NCBI GenBank assembly: GCA_963716925.1
Contig: CAVQUX010000025.1
Location: 744,001-808,000, forward strand
Direction: 5' to 3'
From: DAISKN01 sp963716925
GTDB lineage: Bacteria; Acidobacteriota; Vicinamibacteria; Marinacidobacterales; SMYC01
DNA length: 64,000 nt
Numbering within the stretch: the stretch's first letter is position 1; the number at the start of each line of letters is the position of its first letter. Below the pieces are notes generated by a model. That model was not told the origin of the DNA. It did no database searches and saw only the letters and a program-made list of their open reading frames with translations. The translations under genes were made by a program, and so were the position numbers. Of this stretch, positions 1 to 8,850 are shown in pieces.

Positions 1-106
1 GGGTCACCGTACGGTATCCGGCGGGAATCGCCTGGGCCTTCTTCTTCGCCGCGGTCTTTGCCCTCTTGCTCGACTTCTTCTTCGAAACCTTCTTTCTCGA
101 CGCCAT
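1..106 (-). CDS. VOC/PhnB-like protein, N-terminal fragment
   Basis: Only the first 35 codons are inside the window; the gene continues past base 1. The start is ATG at 106, with AGGAGG about ten bases upstream. The first 25 residues are a Lys/Ser/Ala-rich basic tail, followed by AIPAGYRTVTP, which resembles the opening of PhnB-type VOC (glyoxalase-fold) proteins. It lies 64 bases downstream of the amidohydrolase on the same strand and could be co-transcribed with it. The family call rests on about ten residues, so it is tentative. The basic tail is an addition to the usual family N-terminus. Confidence 0.5.
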   Translation of the reverse strand, partial: MASRKKVSKKKSSKRAKTAAKKKAQAIPAGYRTVT

Positions 107-170
107 ACTGGTTCGTCCTCCTCGACGGGGCCGTAATCCTAGCATCCGGCGGAAGCGGCGGCAATCGGTT

Positions 171-1775
171 TCAGGGGTTGGTCACCGCTTTCGATTTCGC
201 CCCGGCCACCATGGCGCGGACGTCCGCGAGAAGCTTCTTCGCGTCGTAGACGATTCCATCCTTGATGGTGTACTTGACGCCCCCGACGCGCGCCGGCTGG
301 TTGTTCTCGTCGAGCTTGATGGCGCCCGTACCGTAGAGCACCTTGAGGTTCCGGAGCGGGTTCTCCTCCACCACCACGAAGTCCGCGAGCTTTCCCGGCT
401 CGACCGTTCCGATCGTGTCCGCGCGGCCGAGGGCCTCGGCGCCCTTCAGCGTCGCGGCGCGGATGACCTCGAGCGGATGGAATCCCGCCTCGCGCAGGAG
501 CTCGAGCTCGCGGATATAGTCGAACCCGTAGAGCTTGTAGATGAACCCCGAGTCCGAACCGGTGGCCACTCTCCCGCCGCGGTTCTTGTACTCGTTCACG
601 AACGCCATCCAGAGGCGGTAGTTCTCCTTCCACGCCACCTCGTCCTCGGTCGTCCAGTAGAACCAGTAGGAGCCGTGCGCCTTGCGGTTGGGCGAATAGA
701 ACTGGGAGAGCGAGGGAAGGGTGTAATCGTCGTGCCACTCGGCACGATAGGCCCGCATCACGTCGCGGCTCGCCTCGTAGATGGTGAACGTCGGGACCAG
801 GGTGAAGTCGAGGGAGATGAGCTCGTTCATGACCGCGTTCCACCGGTCGCTGAACGGGGGCGCCGCCTGGGCCCAGAGCCGGCCGGCGTTTCCGAACCGA
901 TCCTGTTCGTTGTTGTAGTTGTAGTCGAGCGGAAAATTCTGGATCGTGCGATCGACGAACAGCGCCTCGGGAAGACCGTACCAGTGCTCCATGCTGGTGA
1001 GGCCCCACCGGGCGGAGTCGAGAACGTTGTTCCACGCCACGTTCAACTGCGAGTGGTGGCAGGCGGTCCTCAGGTTCTGTTTCTTCGCCTCGTCGAGCGC
1101 GGCCTGCATGACGTCGGGGCGTTCGCCGAGGAACTTGATGCCGTCCGCCCCCGCGGCGGCGATCTCCCGCACCCAGGCCCTGGCTTCCTCCGGGGTCGAG
1201 ATCGCGGTTTCGGTTCCCTGCCCGAAGGCGACGTACGCGGCGAGCCTCGGAGCGGTAATCTCGTTCTTCTCGCTCTTGGCCCGGTGCGTTTTCGTCCACT
1301 CCAGCCCGTTCATGCTCCCGGGATCGCGAACCGTGGTGATGCCGTGGCCCATCCACAGCTTGAACACGTACTCCGCCGGGGTTCCCTGGGGCGCCCCGCC
1401 GATGTGGCCGTGCATGTCGATGAAGCCGGGAAGAACGTACATTCCCTCGAGGTTCAGCTCCTTGTCTCCTGCTCCGGCTTTCGGGCGGCGGGCGGGGTCG
1501 ACTCCGACTCCGGGATAGCCGACGCTCTGCACGCTCCGGATCCGGTTGCCCTCGACCACGATGTCCACCGGCCCGACCGGCGGCGCTCCCGTGCCGTCGA
1601 TCAAGGTCGCGCCGCGGAGGATGAGGCGCGCAAACGGGCCTTCCCCCTCGGAGCGCGGCGGCGCCTCGAGCACGGACTCGATCGAGGTGATATCTTGTTC
1701 CTGCGCCGCGGCCGCGAACGTCGCAAACGATTTCAACAGGCCGAGCGCGAGAGTGAGCAGGATGAAGCGTCGCAT
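171..1775 (-). CDS. secreted amidohydrolase (imidazolonepropionase-like metal-dependent hydrolase)
   Basis: A 534-residue amidohydrolase-superfamily enzyme. The chosen ATG has AGGAGG at ideal spacing and opens a clear signal peptide (MRRFILLTLALGLLKSF...), so the mature enzyme should be periplasmic or extracellular. The N-terminal beta-sandwich strand (LILRGATLIDGTG) leads to the metal-binding HxH in GFIDMHGHIGG. A Lys in GADGIKFLGE is a candidate bridging residue, further His residues follow in ACHHSQLN, and the catalytic Asp is likely in TGSDSG. The C-terminal GTVEPGKLADFVVV is typical of the superfamily. The substrate cannot be read from sequence; relatives act on cyclic amides, dipeptides or imidazolones. 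Its start overlaps a divergent gene by 14 bases. Confidence 0.88.
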   Translation of the reverse strand: MRRFILLTLALGLLKSFATFAAAAQEQDITSIESVLEAPPRSEGEGPFARLILRGATLIDGTGAPPVGPVDIVVEGNRIRSVQSVGYPGVGVDPARRPKAGAGDKELNLEGMYVLPGFIDMHGHIGGAPQGTPAEYVFKLWMGHGITTVRDPGSMNGLEWTKTHRAKSEKNEITAPRLAAYVAFGQGTETAISTPEEARAWVREIAAAGADGIKFLGERPDVMQAALDEAKKQNLRTACHHSQLNVAWNNVLDSARWGLTSMEHWYGLPEALFVDRTIQNFPLDYNYNNEQDRFGNAGRLWAQAAPPFSDRWNAVMNELISLDFTLVPTFTIYEASRDVMRAYRAEWHDDYTLPSLSQFYSPNRKAHGSYWFYWTTEDEVAWKENYRLWMAFVNEYKNRGGRVATGSDSGFIYKLYGFDYIRELELLREAGFHPLEVIRAATLKGAEALGRADTIGTVEPGKLADFVVVEENPLRNLKVLYGTGAIKLDENNQPARVGGVKYTIKDGIVYDAKKLLADVRAMVAGAKSKAVTNP

Positions 1776-2565
1776 GTCGTCCTCCTGGAAGTGCGCACCT
1801 ATCTTATTCCCGTTCGCCGCTCTCGTCGTCGCCGGCCCGGAGGGGGGACGCCTACTCGAGGAGACCGTCGCCGCCCACGGCGGGCTCGAGCGGTTTCGCG
1901 CGGTCCGCGACTGGAGCATCGTCGCCGACCGCAGGCTCGAGGGCGATTCCATGGTGAACGAGATCTACGAGGAGTACCTCCTTCGCGACGGCTCCGCCGA
2001 GAAGACGCTGCTCGTGAAGAAGCGCGGAGGCTCCGTCCTGGTATTCGGTCACGACGGCACCAGGGGGTTCGCGCTCGTAGACGGCCGGCTTCGAGACGAC
2101 GAGGGCGCCGCCGGAGAAGGTTACTATCGCGCTCACGGTGAATACTACCTGCGCTCTCTTCCCTTCAAGTGGATGGACCCGGGCGTGCACGTCGAGTACC
2201 TCGGGCGCGAGAACGCCTCTGGGCGAGAGCTCGATCTGCTCCGGATCACGGCAGAGAAGAACGTCGGCAGAGCCTGGAACGACGTTTGGGTGGCCGCGAT
2301 CGAGCACGAGACTCGCCTGCTGTGGGAAGCCCGTCTCACCCATCACCGTGAGAACCAGACCTGGGTGAGCCCGCCCGCGACCGGCACCACCGAGATCACG
2401 TACCGATACACCGACTACCGCCAGGTTTCCGGTCTTTCGATTCCCTACCGGCTGGAGTACTACGCAGAGGGGCGAAAGACGGGAGAGAACGTGATCCGGA
2501 CGATAGAGATCGACTCCGGGCTTGCGCCCGAGGAGTTCTCCCCCGAGTCTCACCGGGCGCGGTGA
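1762..2565 (+). CDS. secreted protein of LolA/outer-membrane lipoprotein-sorting-like type
   Basis: About 267 residues. The start ATG at 1762 (a second ATG lies at 1774) gives a basic N-terminus followed by a hydrophobic stretch (ILFPFAALVVAG), consistent with a signal peptide but without a lipobox Cys. The mature part opens with LLEETVAAHGGLERFRAV, a common opening of periplasmic proteins with a LolA/LppX-like beta fold. Strand-rich segments (YRYTDYRQVSGLSIPYRLEYY) follow. The gene diverges from the amidohydrolase, the two reading frames overlapping by 14 bases at their starts. It ends convergently, overlapping the next minus-strand gene by 16 bases. Function unknown; a lipid or lipoprotein carrier role would be an inference from fold only. 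Confidence 0.72.
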   Translation: MKRRMSSSWKCAPILFPFAALVVAGPEGGRLLEETVAAHGGLERFRAVRDWSIVADRRLEGDSMVNEIYEEYLLRDGSAEKTLLVKKRGGSVLVFGHDGTRGFALVDGRLRDDEGAAGEGYYRAHGEYYLRSLPFKWMDPGVHVEYLGRENASGRELDLLRITAEKNVGRAWNDVWVAAIEHETRLLWEARLTHHRENQTWVSPPATGTTEITYRYTDYRQVSGLSIPYRLEYYAEGRKTGENVIRTIEIDSGLAPEEFSPESHRAR

Positions 2566-3357
2566 GCCAGCGCCTCGAGCACGGCTTCGTTCCATCCCAA
2601 CGGTCCGGGGGCGCTCCCCCGAGCGACCCTCGGAAGACTTCGCAGCACGGTGCGGTCGAAGGTTCCGTCGGGCCTCGGGAGGAGCACGGCCCGGTTCGCG
2701 GCCCCGAGCATCGGGAGGTCGTTCTCGGCATCGCCGAGCGCCAGGGTCCGGACGGGCCGAGAGCCCGCGCGACGGAAGAGCGCGGTAAGGCGGCGCACGG
2801 CAAGCCCCTTGTCGCATCCTCCGAACAGATGCCAGAAGCGGCCCCCGCGCGATACCTCGAGTCCGCTCCGTCTCGCGAGACGAAGAAACCTCGCGCGCGC
2901 GGCCTCGTTGGCGCCGAGAAAACAGAAAGGCTCGTCGTACTCGCGCTTCTTCGCGAGAAGGGCTTCCCCGAGCGCGAGGCCGGTCGCCGCCGCGACCTCC
3001 CTCGCCGTCATTTGGTGAAAGCCTCGTACCCGCACCCGGGCCCTCCGGGCGAGATCGCCGAGGGCGGCCGCGACCTCGATGTACGGCCGCCCGAGATTCG
3101 ATTCGCCGCCGCGTCCCGCGGCCGAAGTAGCCCCGCGGGATCACGACTCCTCCGCCGTTCTCGACGATGTAGGGATGGACGTTCCTCGAGCGGCGCCGCA
3201 GCGCCGCGACCTCGGCTCTGGTCTTGGAGGTACAGAAGACGAGTGGCACCGAGAGCCTTCTCAACTCGCCAAGCGCCGGTCGCGCGGGCGCGAACGAATA
3301 GGAGTCGTGATCGAGAAGCGTCCCGTCGAGGTCGGTGAAGACGACCAGGCGGCTCAC
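2550..3357 (-). CDS. mannosyl-/glucosyl-3-phosphoglycerate phosphatase-like HAD protein (frameshifted)
   Basis: HAD-IIB phosphatase related to mannosyl-3-phosphoglycerate phosphatase. GTG at 3357 overlaps the stop of the upstream gene (GTGA). Motif I is FTDLDGTLLDHD, motif II is in VFCTSKTRAEV, and the family's IVENGGGVVIPRGYF follows. The frame then changes by one base near 3110-3125, and the second half continues as GRPYIEVAAALGDL, RGFHQMTAREV, the Lys motif GGCDKGLAV and the acidic motif LGDAENDLPML. All catalytic motifs exist but in two frames, so this is a pseudogene or an assembly indel. Expected role: removing phosphate from a glycosyl-3-phosphoglycerate made by the two upstream glycosyltransferases. 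Confidence 0.75.
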
Positions 3358-4058
3358 AGATGCTGGAGCGGATCCTCGTCCGCGCGAGGCCGAGCCTTGA
3401 CCCGCGACTCGAGGAGCTCTCGCGCGAGGTCGCGCCCCCCGAGTCCGAATGCGATGGCGCCGGCGATGACGATTCCCGCGAACAGGATTGCGAAGCTCAC
3501 CAGAAGAGCCGTCCGGCCGATGCGAAGCTGCTCGAGCGCCACGACCACCGTGAGGCTCAGGAGCAGCACCCGAACCCCTCCCGCGATGAAACGCGCTCCC
3601 GCCCACTGCGCGTTCACCGCCGCGAGGAGAGCGCTTCTCGACAGGAACTGACTCACCGCCGAGCCCAGGAGCAGCACCAGCATCGCGGTGACGAAGTCGG
3701 GGATGTAGTTCACGAACCTCGCGACGAGGTTGTCGGTCACCTCAGTGCCCGCGGCGGACAGAGCGAACAGGATGATGAACACCCAGACAGTCCCCTGTGC
3801 GACGCGGCCTCCGAACTCGCTCGGCGAGCGAAAGAGCGCCGTCCGTTCTATGGTCCCCGACAGCCCGGTGCCGGCGACGAGACGGTCGAACTTCAGGAGC
3901 ACCAGGGTTCCCTGGGTCAGCCGGCGCACGAGGTATGCGAGAGCTCCTCCCACGATCAGAATGACGAAGACGGTCACCAGGACGGGCACCACCTGAGCGA
4001 GCTGCCGCGCGAGCCGCGCGAAAGGCTCGAGGATCGCGGTTTGCAGGATTCCGTGCAC
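3354..4058 (-). CDS. MscS-type transmembrane-helix protein (putative mechanosensitive channel fragment)
   Basis: A 234-residue integral membrane protein with five predicted helices, at roughly residues 23-44, 86-104, 118-138, 162-178 and 183-207. Segments such as YIPDFVTAMLVLLLGSAVSQFLS and the glycine-rich AGAIAFGLGGRDLARELLES match the conserved membrane-helix repeat found in MscS-family small mechanosensitive channels. The usual cytoplasmic beta domain is absent. GTG start with AGGAGGTGA upstream, three bases after the preceding glycosyltransferase stop, and a GTGA overlap with the following phosphatase. Its place inside a compatible-solute operon suggests a role in osmotic release or sensing, which is inference from context. 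Confidence 0.7.
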   Translation of the reverse strand: MHGILQTAILEPFARLARQLAQVVPVLVTVFVILIVGGALAYLVRRLTQGTLVLLKFDRLVAGTGLSGTIERTALFRSPSEFGGRVAQGTVWVFIILFALSAAGTEVTDNLVARFVNYIPDFVTAMLVLLLGSAVSQFLSRSALLAAVNAQWAGARFIAGGVRVLLLSLTVVVALEQLRIGRTALLVSFAILFAGIVIAGAIAFGLGGRDLARELLESRVKARPRADEDPLQHL

Positions 4059-4061
4059 GTC

Positions 4062-5333
4062 TCACCTCCTCTTGGTCGCGGAGTTCCAGTTTTCCAGGAG
4101 GTAGGGCTTCCGGGCCTCGAACTCCTGGGCCAGGGTCTCGATCTTCGCTTCCACCATCACCGCGTCCGCCTCGCGGACGTCCAGCACGAACGAGCCGGTG
4201 CGCCCGAGATAGAGCGGGATGAGTGATTGCAGCAAGTGCTCCCGATCCAGCCTCTTTCCGTGGTACGCAGCGGCGACCTCGTAGACCAGCCGCACCCAGA
4301 GGCCGTCTTCCACCCGGAAGTCGTCCCCGGTCCGGGCCGCGGCAGCTGCCAGCCCTTCGAGCGTGGCCGGAGACAGAAAGGAGCGGTAGATTCCGTCCAG
4401 GTCGCGAAGACCCTGCTGATAGGCCCGCTTCAGGCGCTCCACGTCGACGGGAATCGGCTCGAGCCCGACGTCGAACGGAAGCCCGAACATCGGAACGGGC
4501 TCGGAAGAATTCACGTTCTGCCACACCGGTTCATAGGTCTCCATGAGCCCGAAGAGGGCGCTCACCACCTGCCGGAACATCGCCGTGAGATCGACGCCAG
4601 GGTCCTTCGCGTCGTGGAGCTTGGCGCCCAGATACGACTGGCCCACGCGGAAGCCTTCGGCCATCGCGGTGAGCGTCATCCAGATGTCGATCCCGAAGCG
4701 CGCCACGTCCGTCTCCCAGACGTCCTTCGTCAGGAAGCGGGAGGCGACGGTTCCCGAGAGGCCGAAGTCGCCACCGATGGGCTGCCGAATCTTGCGCCCG
4801 AAGAGCATCCGGGTCATCGGATAAATGATGCTGTTGGTGATCGTGCCGTCGTATTTGTGGCGCAAGTAGAAAGGCGCGATGTAGTCGAAGCCGCGATACA
4901 GGACGGGCGCCGCCAGGAGCTCCACCCAGTGGGGAGTGATGCTGCGCAGATCGGAATCCACGACCACGCAGGCCTTGGCCTTCAGCCGCTCGGTCACCGC
5001 GAAGATCGTGCGGAAGGCGCTTCCCTTGCCGGGAATCCCCAGATACGGGGTGGTGATGCGCTGGATCGTCGGAACTTCGTGAGACACGAGGAGCAGCGAG
5101 TCGCGGTCGATATCGGCGGCCATCACCGCGTCTCGGGTTCCGTCGGTCGAGCCCCCGTCGGAGTTGACGATGATGGATTTCCGGTCGGGGAAGTATTTCG
5201 CGAGCCCTCCTGCCACTGCCCTCACCACGTGGGCGATGGTGCGCGCGTTGTTGAAGCTCGGAATCCCCACGACGATATCGACCTCTCCCGCCTCGTCGAG
5301 GCGCGCGCTCAGGTGATCGTTGAGAAGGGTCAC
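4062..5333 (-). CDS. glycosyltransferase of GT2/GT81 type, second transferase of the glucosylglycerate-like cluster
   Basis: A 423-residue soluble glycosyltransferase. The N-terminal Rossmann-like part reads VVGIPSFNNARTIAHVVRAV, followed by NSDGGSTDGTRDAV and the metal/nucleotide-sugar motif VVDSDLRS (DxD). GKGSAFRTIF and QPIGGDFGLSG are acceptor-site-like segments of GpgS/MpgS relatives. The C-terminal third is helical. GTG start; the GTGA overlaps the end of the upstream GpgS-like gene. It could extend a glucosyl-phosphoglycerate to a diglycosyl product (as in mannosylglucosylglycerate synthesis) or act on glycerate-type acceptors. The sugar donor is not predictable here. Confidence 0.75.
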   Translation of the reverse strand: MTLLNDHLSARLDEAGEVDIVVGIPSFNNARTIAHVVRAVAGGLAKYFPDRKSIIVNSDGGSTDGTRDAVMAADIDRDSLLLVSHEVPTIQRITTPYLGIPGKGSAFRTIFAVTERLKAKACVVVDSDLRSITPHWVELLAAPVLYRGFDYIAPFYLRHKYDGTITNSIIYPMTRMLFGRKIRQPIGGDFGLSGTVASRFLTKDVWETDVARFGIDIWMTLTAMAEGFRVGQSYLGAKLHDAKDPGVDLTAMFRQVVSALFGLMETYEPVWQNVNSSEPVPMFGLPFDVGLEPIPVDVERLKRAYQQGLRDLDGIYRSFLSPATLEGLAAAAARTGDDFRVEDGLWVRLVYEVAAAYHGKRLDREHLLQSLIPLYLGRTGSFVLDVREADAVMVEAKIETLAQEFEARKPYLLENWNSATKRR

Positions 5334-6541
5334 TCCGCGTTGTCCGCCTCGACTGCCTCCTTCAGCGCGTGCAGGAAGGAAGGGAGGGCTGCGCTCACCC
5401 GGTTCCAGTTCGGGAGCGGGGGTTTTCCCAGGGGATCGGCGAAGAACTCCTCGGCCGCGAGCTTCAACGCCTCGGCGAAGGTCTCGACCGCGGTCTCTTC
5501 CTCATGGCGGTCGAAGTGCAAACCGTTGATCATGGCGTCCGCTCCGTAGCCGGCGATGGTGTCTTCCGCGGTGCGCACGTAATTGATCCGGAGAGTCCGC
5601 ATGGTCCCCCCGTCGAACCTCGCGCCCTCGGCGGCGAGTATGCGGAACATGGCCTTGGAAATGTCGACGGCCATCTTCATGAGTCCGGTTCCCGGATTGC
5701 CCGTGGAGAGATCCTGATGCTTGTGCTCATAGTTGTCGGCGATGTCCACCTGGCAGATCCGCTTCAGCGAGCAGTTGCGGTAGATCTCCGCGAGAACGCC
5801 GACCTCGAGTCCCCAGTCGGAGGGGATGCGGTTCACCCGCGCCAGGTCGGCGTGCATCGCGAACTCCCCCGCGAGAGCGTAGCGGAAGCTGTCGATGTAG
5901 CGGAGGAACCGGATGCTTCCGCAGAGCTCGCTCAGCGAGCGGATCAGGGGCGTGAGCAGGAGGCGGGTCACCCGTCCGTGCATGCGGTCGCTCAATCGGG
6001 CGTAGTAGCCCTTGCAGAACTCGAACGGCAGGTTCGGATTCATCACCGGATAGCAGAGCCGGGCGAGCATGTAGCGCTGGTAGTTCACGATGTCGCAGTC
6101 GTGGAGCGCCATGACCCGCGCCCGGCCGACGGCGAGCACGTACCCGTAGGCCATCCAGCAGGACCGGCCCTTGCCGTCCGGTCCGATGAACAAGCCCTGC
6201 TCCTCGAGACTCTGGAACAGCTTCACCATCCTCGGTCCGTCCATCCAGACGATGCGAACGTCTCCCGGAAGCGAGCGGAGACGGTCGCGGGCTTCGCGAA
6301 ACTGCTCACGGCTGGTGCGCGACAGGGCGAGCACGAACTGATCGACATAGCGCACCTGTTTGAGCTCCTGGAGGATTCCATCCATCGCCGAGCTCACGAA
6401 ATCGTGATGGAGCGCGGGGAGAACCAGCGCGAGCGGCGCATACGCGGCGAACTGCTCCAGCTCCCGCTCGAGGGGTTCGGGATTTACTTCCACCAGTCGG
6501 TGAAGGGTCGCGATCAAGCCCGTTTGAAAGAAGTCAGACAC
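5330..6541 (-). CDS. gpgS: glucosyl-3-phosphoglycerate synthase-like glycosyltransferase
   Basis: A 403-residue GT81-type enzyme. The DxD motif is in ALHDCDIVNYQRYMLARL, followed by NPNLPFEFCKGYYARL and RFLRYIDSFRYALAGEFAM, which are typical of GpgS. SDWGLEVGVLAEIY and QVDIADNYEHKHQ are likely acceptor-binding segments with the catalytic acid/His region. GpgS transfers glucose from an NDP-glucose to 3-phosphoglycerate, the first step of glucosylglycerate synthesis. GTG start with GGAGGTG upstream. It is first of four overlapping genes (synthase, second transferase, MscS-like protein, phosphatase), as expected for a compatible-solute pathway. Family membership is fairly sure; exact donor and acceptor are inferred. 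Confidence 0.78.
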   Translation of the reverse strand: MSDFFQTGLIATLHRLVEVNPEPLERELEQFAAYAPLALVLPALHHDFVSSAMDGILQELKQVRYVDQFVLALSRTSREQFREARDRLRSLPGDVRIVWMDGPRMVKLFQSLEEQGLFIGPDGKGRSCWMAYGYVLAVGRARVMALHDCDIVNYQRYMLARLCYPVMNPNLPFEFCKGYYARLSDRMHGRVTRLLLTPLIRSLSELCGSIRFLRYIDSFRYALAGEFAMHADLARVNRIPSDWGLEVGVLAEIYRNCSLKRICQVDIADNYEHKHQDLSTGNPGTGLMKMAVDISKAMFRILAAEGARFDGGTMRTLRINYVRTAEDTIAGYGADAMINGLHFDRHEEETAVETFAEALKLAAEEFFADPLGKPPLPNWNRVSAALPSFLHALKEAVEADNAE

Positions 6542-6646
6542 GCTGCACCTCCGTATCGCCCGCGAAGGAACACGTCAGCGGACCTCCGGTTCGCGGAGTC
6601 TGTGTTAATGGGCTGGCAGCGGGTCCGCTTCCGGAGGATACCTTCC

Positions 6647-8200
6647 TCAGTCGAGGAGGGCAACCCCCGTCGGGAGAAGGGCGAGGACCGCAACCATGAG
6701 CACGAACGCCCCCACGAGGAGAGCGCTCTCCCGGCGTTCCCACCGGACTTCCCAGCGAAAGCGAGCCTTTCCCGTGGCGAGAGCCGCCGCCATGGCGACG
6801 AGAAAGCCTGCGGGATTCCACCATAACCAGGGGACGGCTGGCGCTAACGAAGCGAGCGCGAAATTCCCCGCGAGGCCGGCGGCGAGGCCGACGAGGGCCG
6901 CGGCCCCGCCCACTCCCGGCGCGAGCACGCCAAGAACAAAGACCGCAAGAACGGGTCCATAGAAGGCCGAGCCCACCATGTTCACGAGCTCCAGGATTCC
7001 CGCTCCGCTTCGGGCGAAAGCCATCCCCGAGACGACGGCGAGCAGCCCCCACGCGAGAGAGGTCGCTCTGCCGGACCACACGGATTGCCGTGAGGGGTCG
7101 ATCCCGAAGACGTCGTCTAGGGTCACGGCCGCAAGGGAATTGAGAGCGGAGTCGATGGAGGACATGGCGGCGGCGAGGATCGCCGCGAGGAGCAGACCGC
7201 GCAGGCCGGGCGGGAGATAGTTCATCATGAAGACCGGAACCAGACTGTCCGCGGGTCGTCCCTCCATGGCGGACGCAAACGTGGCGTCGGTCGAAAGCAG
7301 AGCGGCAAGGAGGAGCCCGAGCGCACAGTAGGTCAGCACCAGAGGAAAGCGAAGAAGGCCGTTCAGCAGGAGTGCGCGCCGCGCGTGGGAGTCGCTCTTC
7401 GCCGTCAGGAGGCGCTGGGCCTGGCTCTGATCGCAGCCGTAGTACGACAGATAGAGGAAAAGCCCTCCGAAGAGCATGGGCCACAGGGAGAACGGATCCT
7501 CCGCAGGAGCTCCCAGGACGAAGGTTTCGGCGCGCTCATCCGGAATCGCCGAGAGAAGCTCGAGCCCCGTGCGCTCGAGGAGGTAGAACGCCGAGACGAA
7601 CGTCCCTCCCCAGAGGAGCACGAGCTGCAGGACGTCGCTCCAGATGTCGGCGACGATGCCTCCGAGGCTCGTGTAAGCGACGGAAAAGACGCCGACCGCG
7701 AGGAGCGCCGTGTCGACCGAGCAGCCGAGAGCTTCCGCGACCACCAGCGCGGAGGCGTAGAGAATCACGCCGAGCGCGAGCCCTCGCGGGATCAGGAAGC
7801 TCCCGGCGAGAGCGCGCCGTGTGGCGCGTCCGAACCTCGTCTCGGCGTAGGCGTAGATCGACGCCCCGGGGACGGACCGAAGCGCCGGAAGCAGGATCGC
7901 GGACAGGAGCAGCATCGCCAGAGGAACCGCGAGCTCGTACTGGAGCCACCGCAGCCCGCCCCCATCCCGGAGCGCGACGAAAGCCGGCGCTCCGACCAGG
8001 CTCACCGCGCTCGCCTGGTTCGCCGTGATGGACATCGCCAGGGGGACGCTTCCCATGGAACGGCCGGCGAGGAAGTAGTCGTCGCCCGTGCGCTGTCGCC
8101 AGGCGAACGCGAGCGACATGCCCACGATGACGAGGAGGTACAGGGCGACGATGGCGAGATCCAGCGGAGGCAGGCGCTCCAGCATCGCCCCGTCAGCCAT
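6647..8200 (-). CDS. sodium:solute symporter (SSS family)
   Basis: A 517-residue polytopic membrane protein with about thirteen hydrophobic segments. The opening LDLAIVALYLLVIVGMSLAF and the following GDDYFLAGRSMGSVPLAMSI are the family signature at the end of helix 1 and start of helix 2. ANQASAVSLVGAP carries the sodium-site helix. Later AMSSIDSALNSLAAVTLDD matches the conserved Ser/Asn-rich helix of the sodium site. The family imports sugars, amino acids, sialic acid or inositol with sodium; the substrate is not evident. The start overlaps the upstream SRPBCC gene by eight bases. No pathway enzyme sits next to it. Confidence 0.88.
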   Translation of the reverse strand: MADGAMLERLPPLDLAIVALYLLVIVGMSLAFAWRQRTGDDYFLAGRSMGSVPLAMSITANQASAVSLVGAPAFVALRDGGGLRWLQYELAVPLAMLLLSAILLPALRSVPGASIYAYAETRFGRATRRALAGSFLIPRGLALGVILYASALVVAEALGCSVDTALLAVGVFSVAYTSLGGIVADIWSDVLQLVLLWGGTFVSAFYLLERTGLELLSAIPDERAETFVLGAPAEDPFSLWPMLFGGLFLYLSYYGCDQSQAQRLLTAKSDSHARRALLLNGLLRFPLVLTYCALGLLLAALLSTDATFASAMEGRPADSLVPVFMMNYLPPGLRGLLLAAILAAAMSSIDSALNSLAAVTLDDVFGIDPSRQSVWSGRATSLAWGLLAVVSGMAFARSGAGILELVNMVGSAFYGPVLAVFVLGVLAPGVGGAAALVGLAAGLAGNFALASLAPAVPWLWWNPAGFLVAMAAALATGKARFRWEVRWERRESALLVGAFVLMVAVLALLPTGVALLD

Positions 8201-8633
8201 CCGCGTACCCGTGGTCCCAGTGGCGCTCGCGATCGTGGTTCCTGAGATCGACGGCGAACGCCAAGTAGGCCTTCAAGGGAAAGAGCACGTTGAGCCAGCC
8301 GGCGTGCGTCTCGATCCACTCTTCCGGACGGACTCCGTCATGGACCAGCGTCAGGTCCGTCCCTCCCCTGCCGTCGGGCTCGAGCACGAAGCTCGCCGGG
8401 CCTCCGAAATAATCGAGCGAGAACCGGTGAGGCGGCTCTCGTTCGAGGATGCGGGCCTCGAAGGTGACGCCGTTTCCGAACTCGAACAGGATGACTCCAT
8501 CCTTCTCGACGGCTCGCTCCGCCCAGAACGAGGCGCGGCCCTCGTCGCTCGCGAGCGCTCGATAAACGGACTCGGGAGGCGCCGGAACGTGAACCTTCCA
8601 GCGGATGGGCCCCGGAACTCTGTCGCCGCGCAT
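8193..8633 (-). CDS. SRPBCC/AHSA1-like START-fold protein
   Basis: A 146-residue cytosolic protein. The N-terminus (IRWKVHVPAPPESVYRALASDEGRASFWAE) is the first strand and helix pair of the AHSA1/polyketide cyclase group. GTDLTLVHDGV and the C-terminal helix (WLNVLFPLKAYLAFAVDLRN) complete the helix-grip fold. Such proteins bind hydrophobic ligands or act as small stress proteins; no specific ligand is visible. It is the first gene of a two-gene unit with the symporter and diverges from the RHS toxin gene. Confidence 0.75.
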   Translation of the reverse strand: MRGDRVPGPIRWKVHVPAPPESVYRALASDEGRASFWAERAVEKDGVILFEFGNGVTFEARILEREPPHRFSLDYFGGPASFVLEPDGRGGTDLTLVHDGVRPEEWIETHAGWLNVLFPLKAYLAFAVDLRNHDRERHWDHGYADG

Positions 8634-8732
8634 GCCTTTCGCAGCTTACCCGAAAAAGACTCGAGCCGCAGTCGAGGCCTGAACCGGCGCGCGGGCCGTG
8701 GACGCCGAGCTTCATTCCGGGGGGTACGACTC

Positions 8733-8761
8733 TTGAATCGCTGAAACGATCGTCATAGTAT
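8733..8761 (+). promoter_or_regulatory. sigma70-type promoter for the first RHS toxin gene
   Basis: TTGAAT at 8733-8738 and TAGTAT at 8756-8761 are separated by exactly 17 bases. They stand in the 217-base divergent gap before the RHS gene, leaving a leader of about 80 bases. No experimental support. Confidence 0.5.
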
Positions 8762-8850
8762 CCTCCGGGTTGGTTGGGGGGATCGACGTGGCCGACTGCC
8801 TTCCTGGACTGCCTTCCGCTAGCTAGCCCGCGGGCACGGGACGATATCCT

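Noticed and set aside
66..2141. 691-codon plus-strand frame across the amidohydrolase
   Set aside because: It is antisense to a clear enzyme gene and its product is Arg-rich low-complexity sequence.
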